Assembly: GCA_019639135.1 (NCBI GenBank)
Contig: JAHBSL010000030.1
Span: 1 to 33,604 of the forward strand
Direction of reading: 5' to 3'
Length of the DNA stretch: 33,604 bases
From: Acidobacteriota bacterium
GTDB taxonomy: Bacteria > Acidobacteriota > Blastocatellia > Pyrinomonadales > Pyrinomonadaceae
Positions 33,326 to 33,604 of the stretch are shown piece by piece (the stretch's first letter is position 1; each line of letters starts with the position of its first letter). Under the pieces are notes generated by a model. It saw only the letters and a list, made by a program, of their open reading frames with translations. It made no database searches and was not told the origin of the DNA. Position numbers and translations under genes: made by a program.

Positions 33326-33604
33326 TTACAACCTCCTAGTCTTAGTTGTGGTTAACCAAAAAGAACGATATGAGACGACGACTATTAAAGGAAGGCAAGA
33401 ACTGTGCCAATTTTCAATAAAGGATTAAGCTCCCCAAAGACAGGGAAGATCGATCTTTGGAGACTTAGTGTTCTCTAGAAATTCATGGAATTTATCCGAA
33501 ATTCTGGAAATAAATGGGACAAAGCTACGTTCCCCTTGCGGTCAAAGCCCCACATACAACTTCCAAGATTCTTTAGGTTTCGTCAGATTAGACGGTAAGT
33601 TTTC
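33326..33604. other. Upstream region of the second giant receptor gene
   Basis: The right edge of the window is AT-rich and non-coding as far as it can be read. It holds the receptor's ribosome-binding site at 33332-33337 and presumably its promoter, which I cannot locate with confidence. Confidence 0.4.

Overview
The window looks like a chromosomal stretch from an Acidobacteriota-type bacterium, probably of the Blastocatellia/Pyrinomonadaceae kind. This placement is inferred from protein style only: large Oar-like TonB-dependent receptors carrying an N-terminal carboxypeptidase-type regulatory domain, a zinc-ribbon membrane protein with Asn-Val and Thr-Pro low-complexity tails, and moderately GC-rich coding DNA. 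No rRNA, tRNA, phage or CRISPR array is visible.

Layout. 1-380: a ferritin-like (COQ7-like) protein running off the left edge. 530-2854: TonB-dependent receptor with a TTG start. 2973-6767: membrane protein, small HExxH protein, Cys-motif/ankyrin chimera, zinc-ribbon low-complexity membrane protein. 6764-8997: cytoplasmic subtilisin-like protease with a Cys-pair N-terminus, divergent from a patatin-like phospholipase. 8998-9702: RRM RNA-binding protein with a foldable 5' leader and a clear terminator. 9723-12692: secreted hypothetical protein, then DUF58 protein, small membrane protein (possibly frameshifted) and a hypothetical. 12768-13745: SpoIIM-family membrane protein. 13834-14445: VapBC-like toxin-antitoxin pair with a frameshifted toxin. 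14460-16316: ABC half-transporter. 16387-17899: unusual sigma-70 factor and a zinc-finger anti-sigma-like protein. 18053-18682: GTP cyclohydrolase II. 18732-19727: secreted TPR protein. 20000-23182 and 29855-33325: two giant Oar-like receptors on the minus strand. Between them, 23559-28575: HD phosphohydrolase, coupled secreted TonB_C-like protein, acyltransferase, and a frameshifted M13 metallopeptidase.

The most interesting object is a group IIC intron on the minus strand (28597-29798). It sits immediately after the U-tract of the terminator of the 29855-33325 receptor gene, which is the preferred target of this intron class. It keeps recognisable domain I, III, V and VI sequence but has lost the front half of its reverse transcriptase, apparently through a short-homology deletion, and it carries tandem-repeat expansions inside domain I.

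Three genes (the small membrane protein at 11719, the PIN toxin and the M13 peptidase) each show a one-base frame disruption, two of them at T homopolymers. These may be real decay, slippage sites or sequence errors; the window alone cannot decide. Envelope and surface functions dominate: three receptors, TPR and ankyrin proteins sharing the same regulatory domain, lipid enzymes, an exporter and a secreted peptidase.
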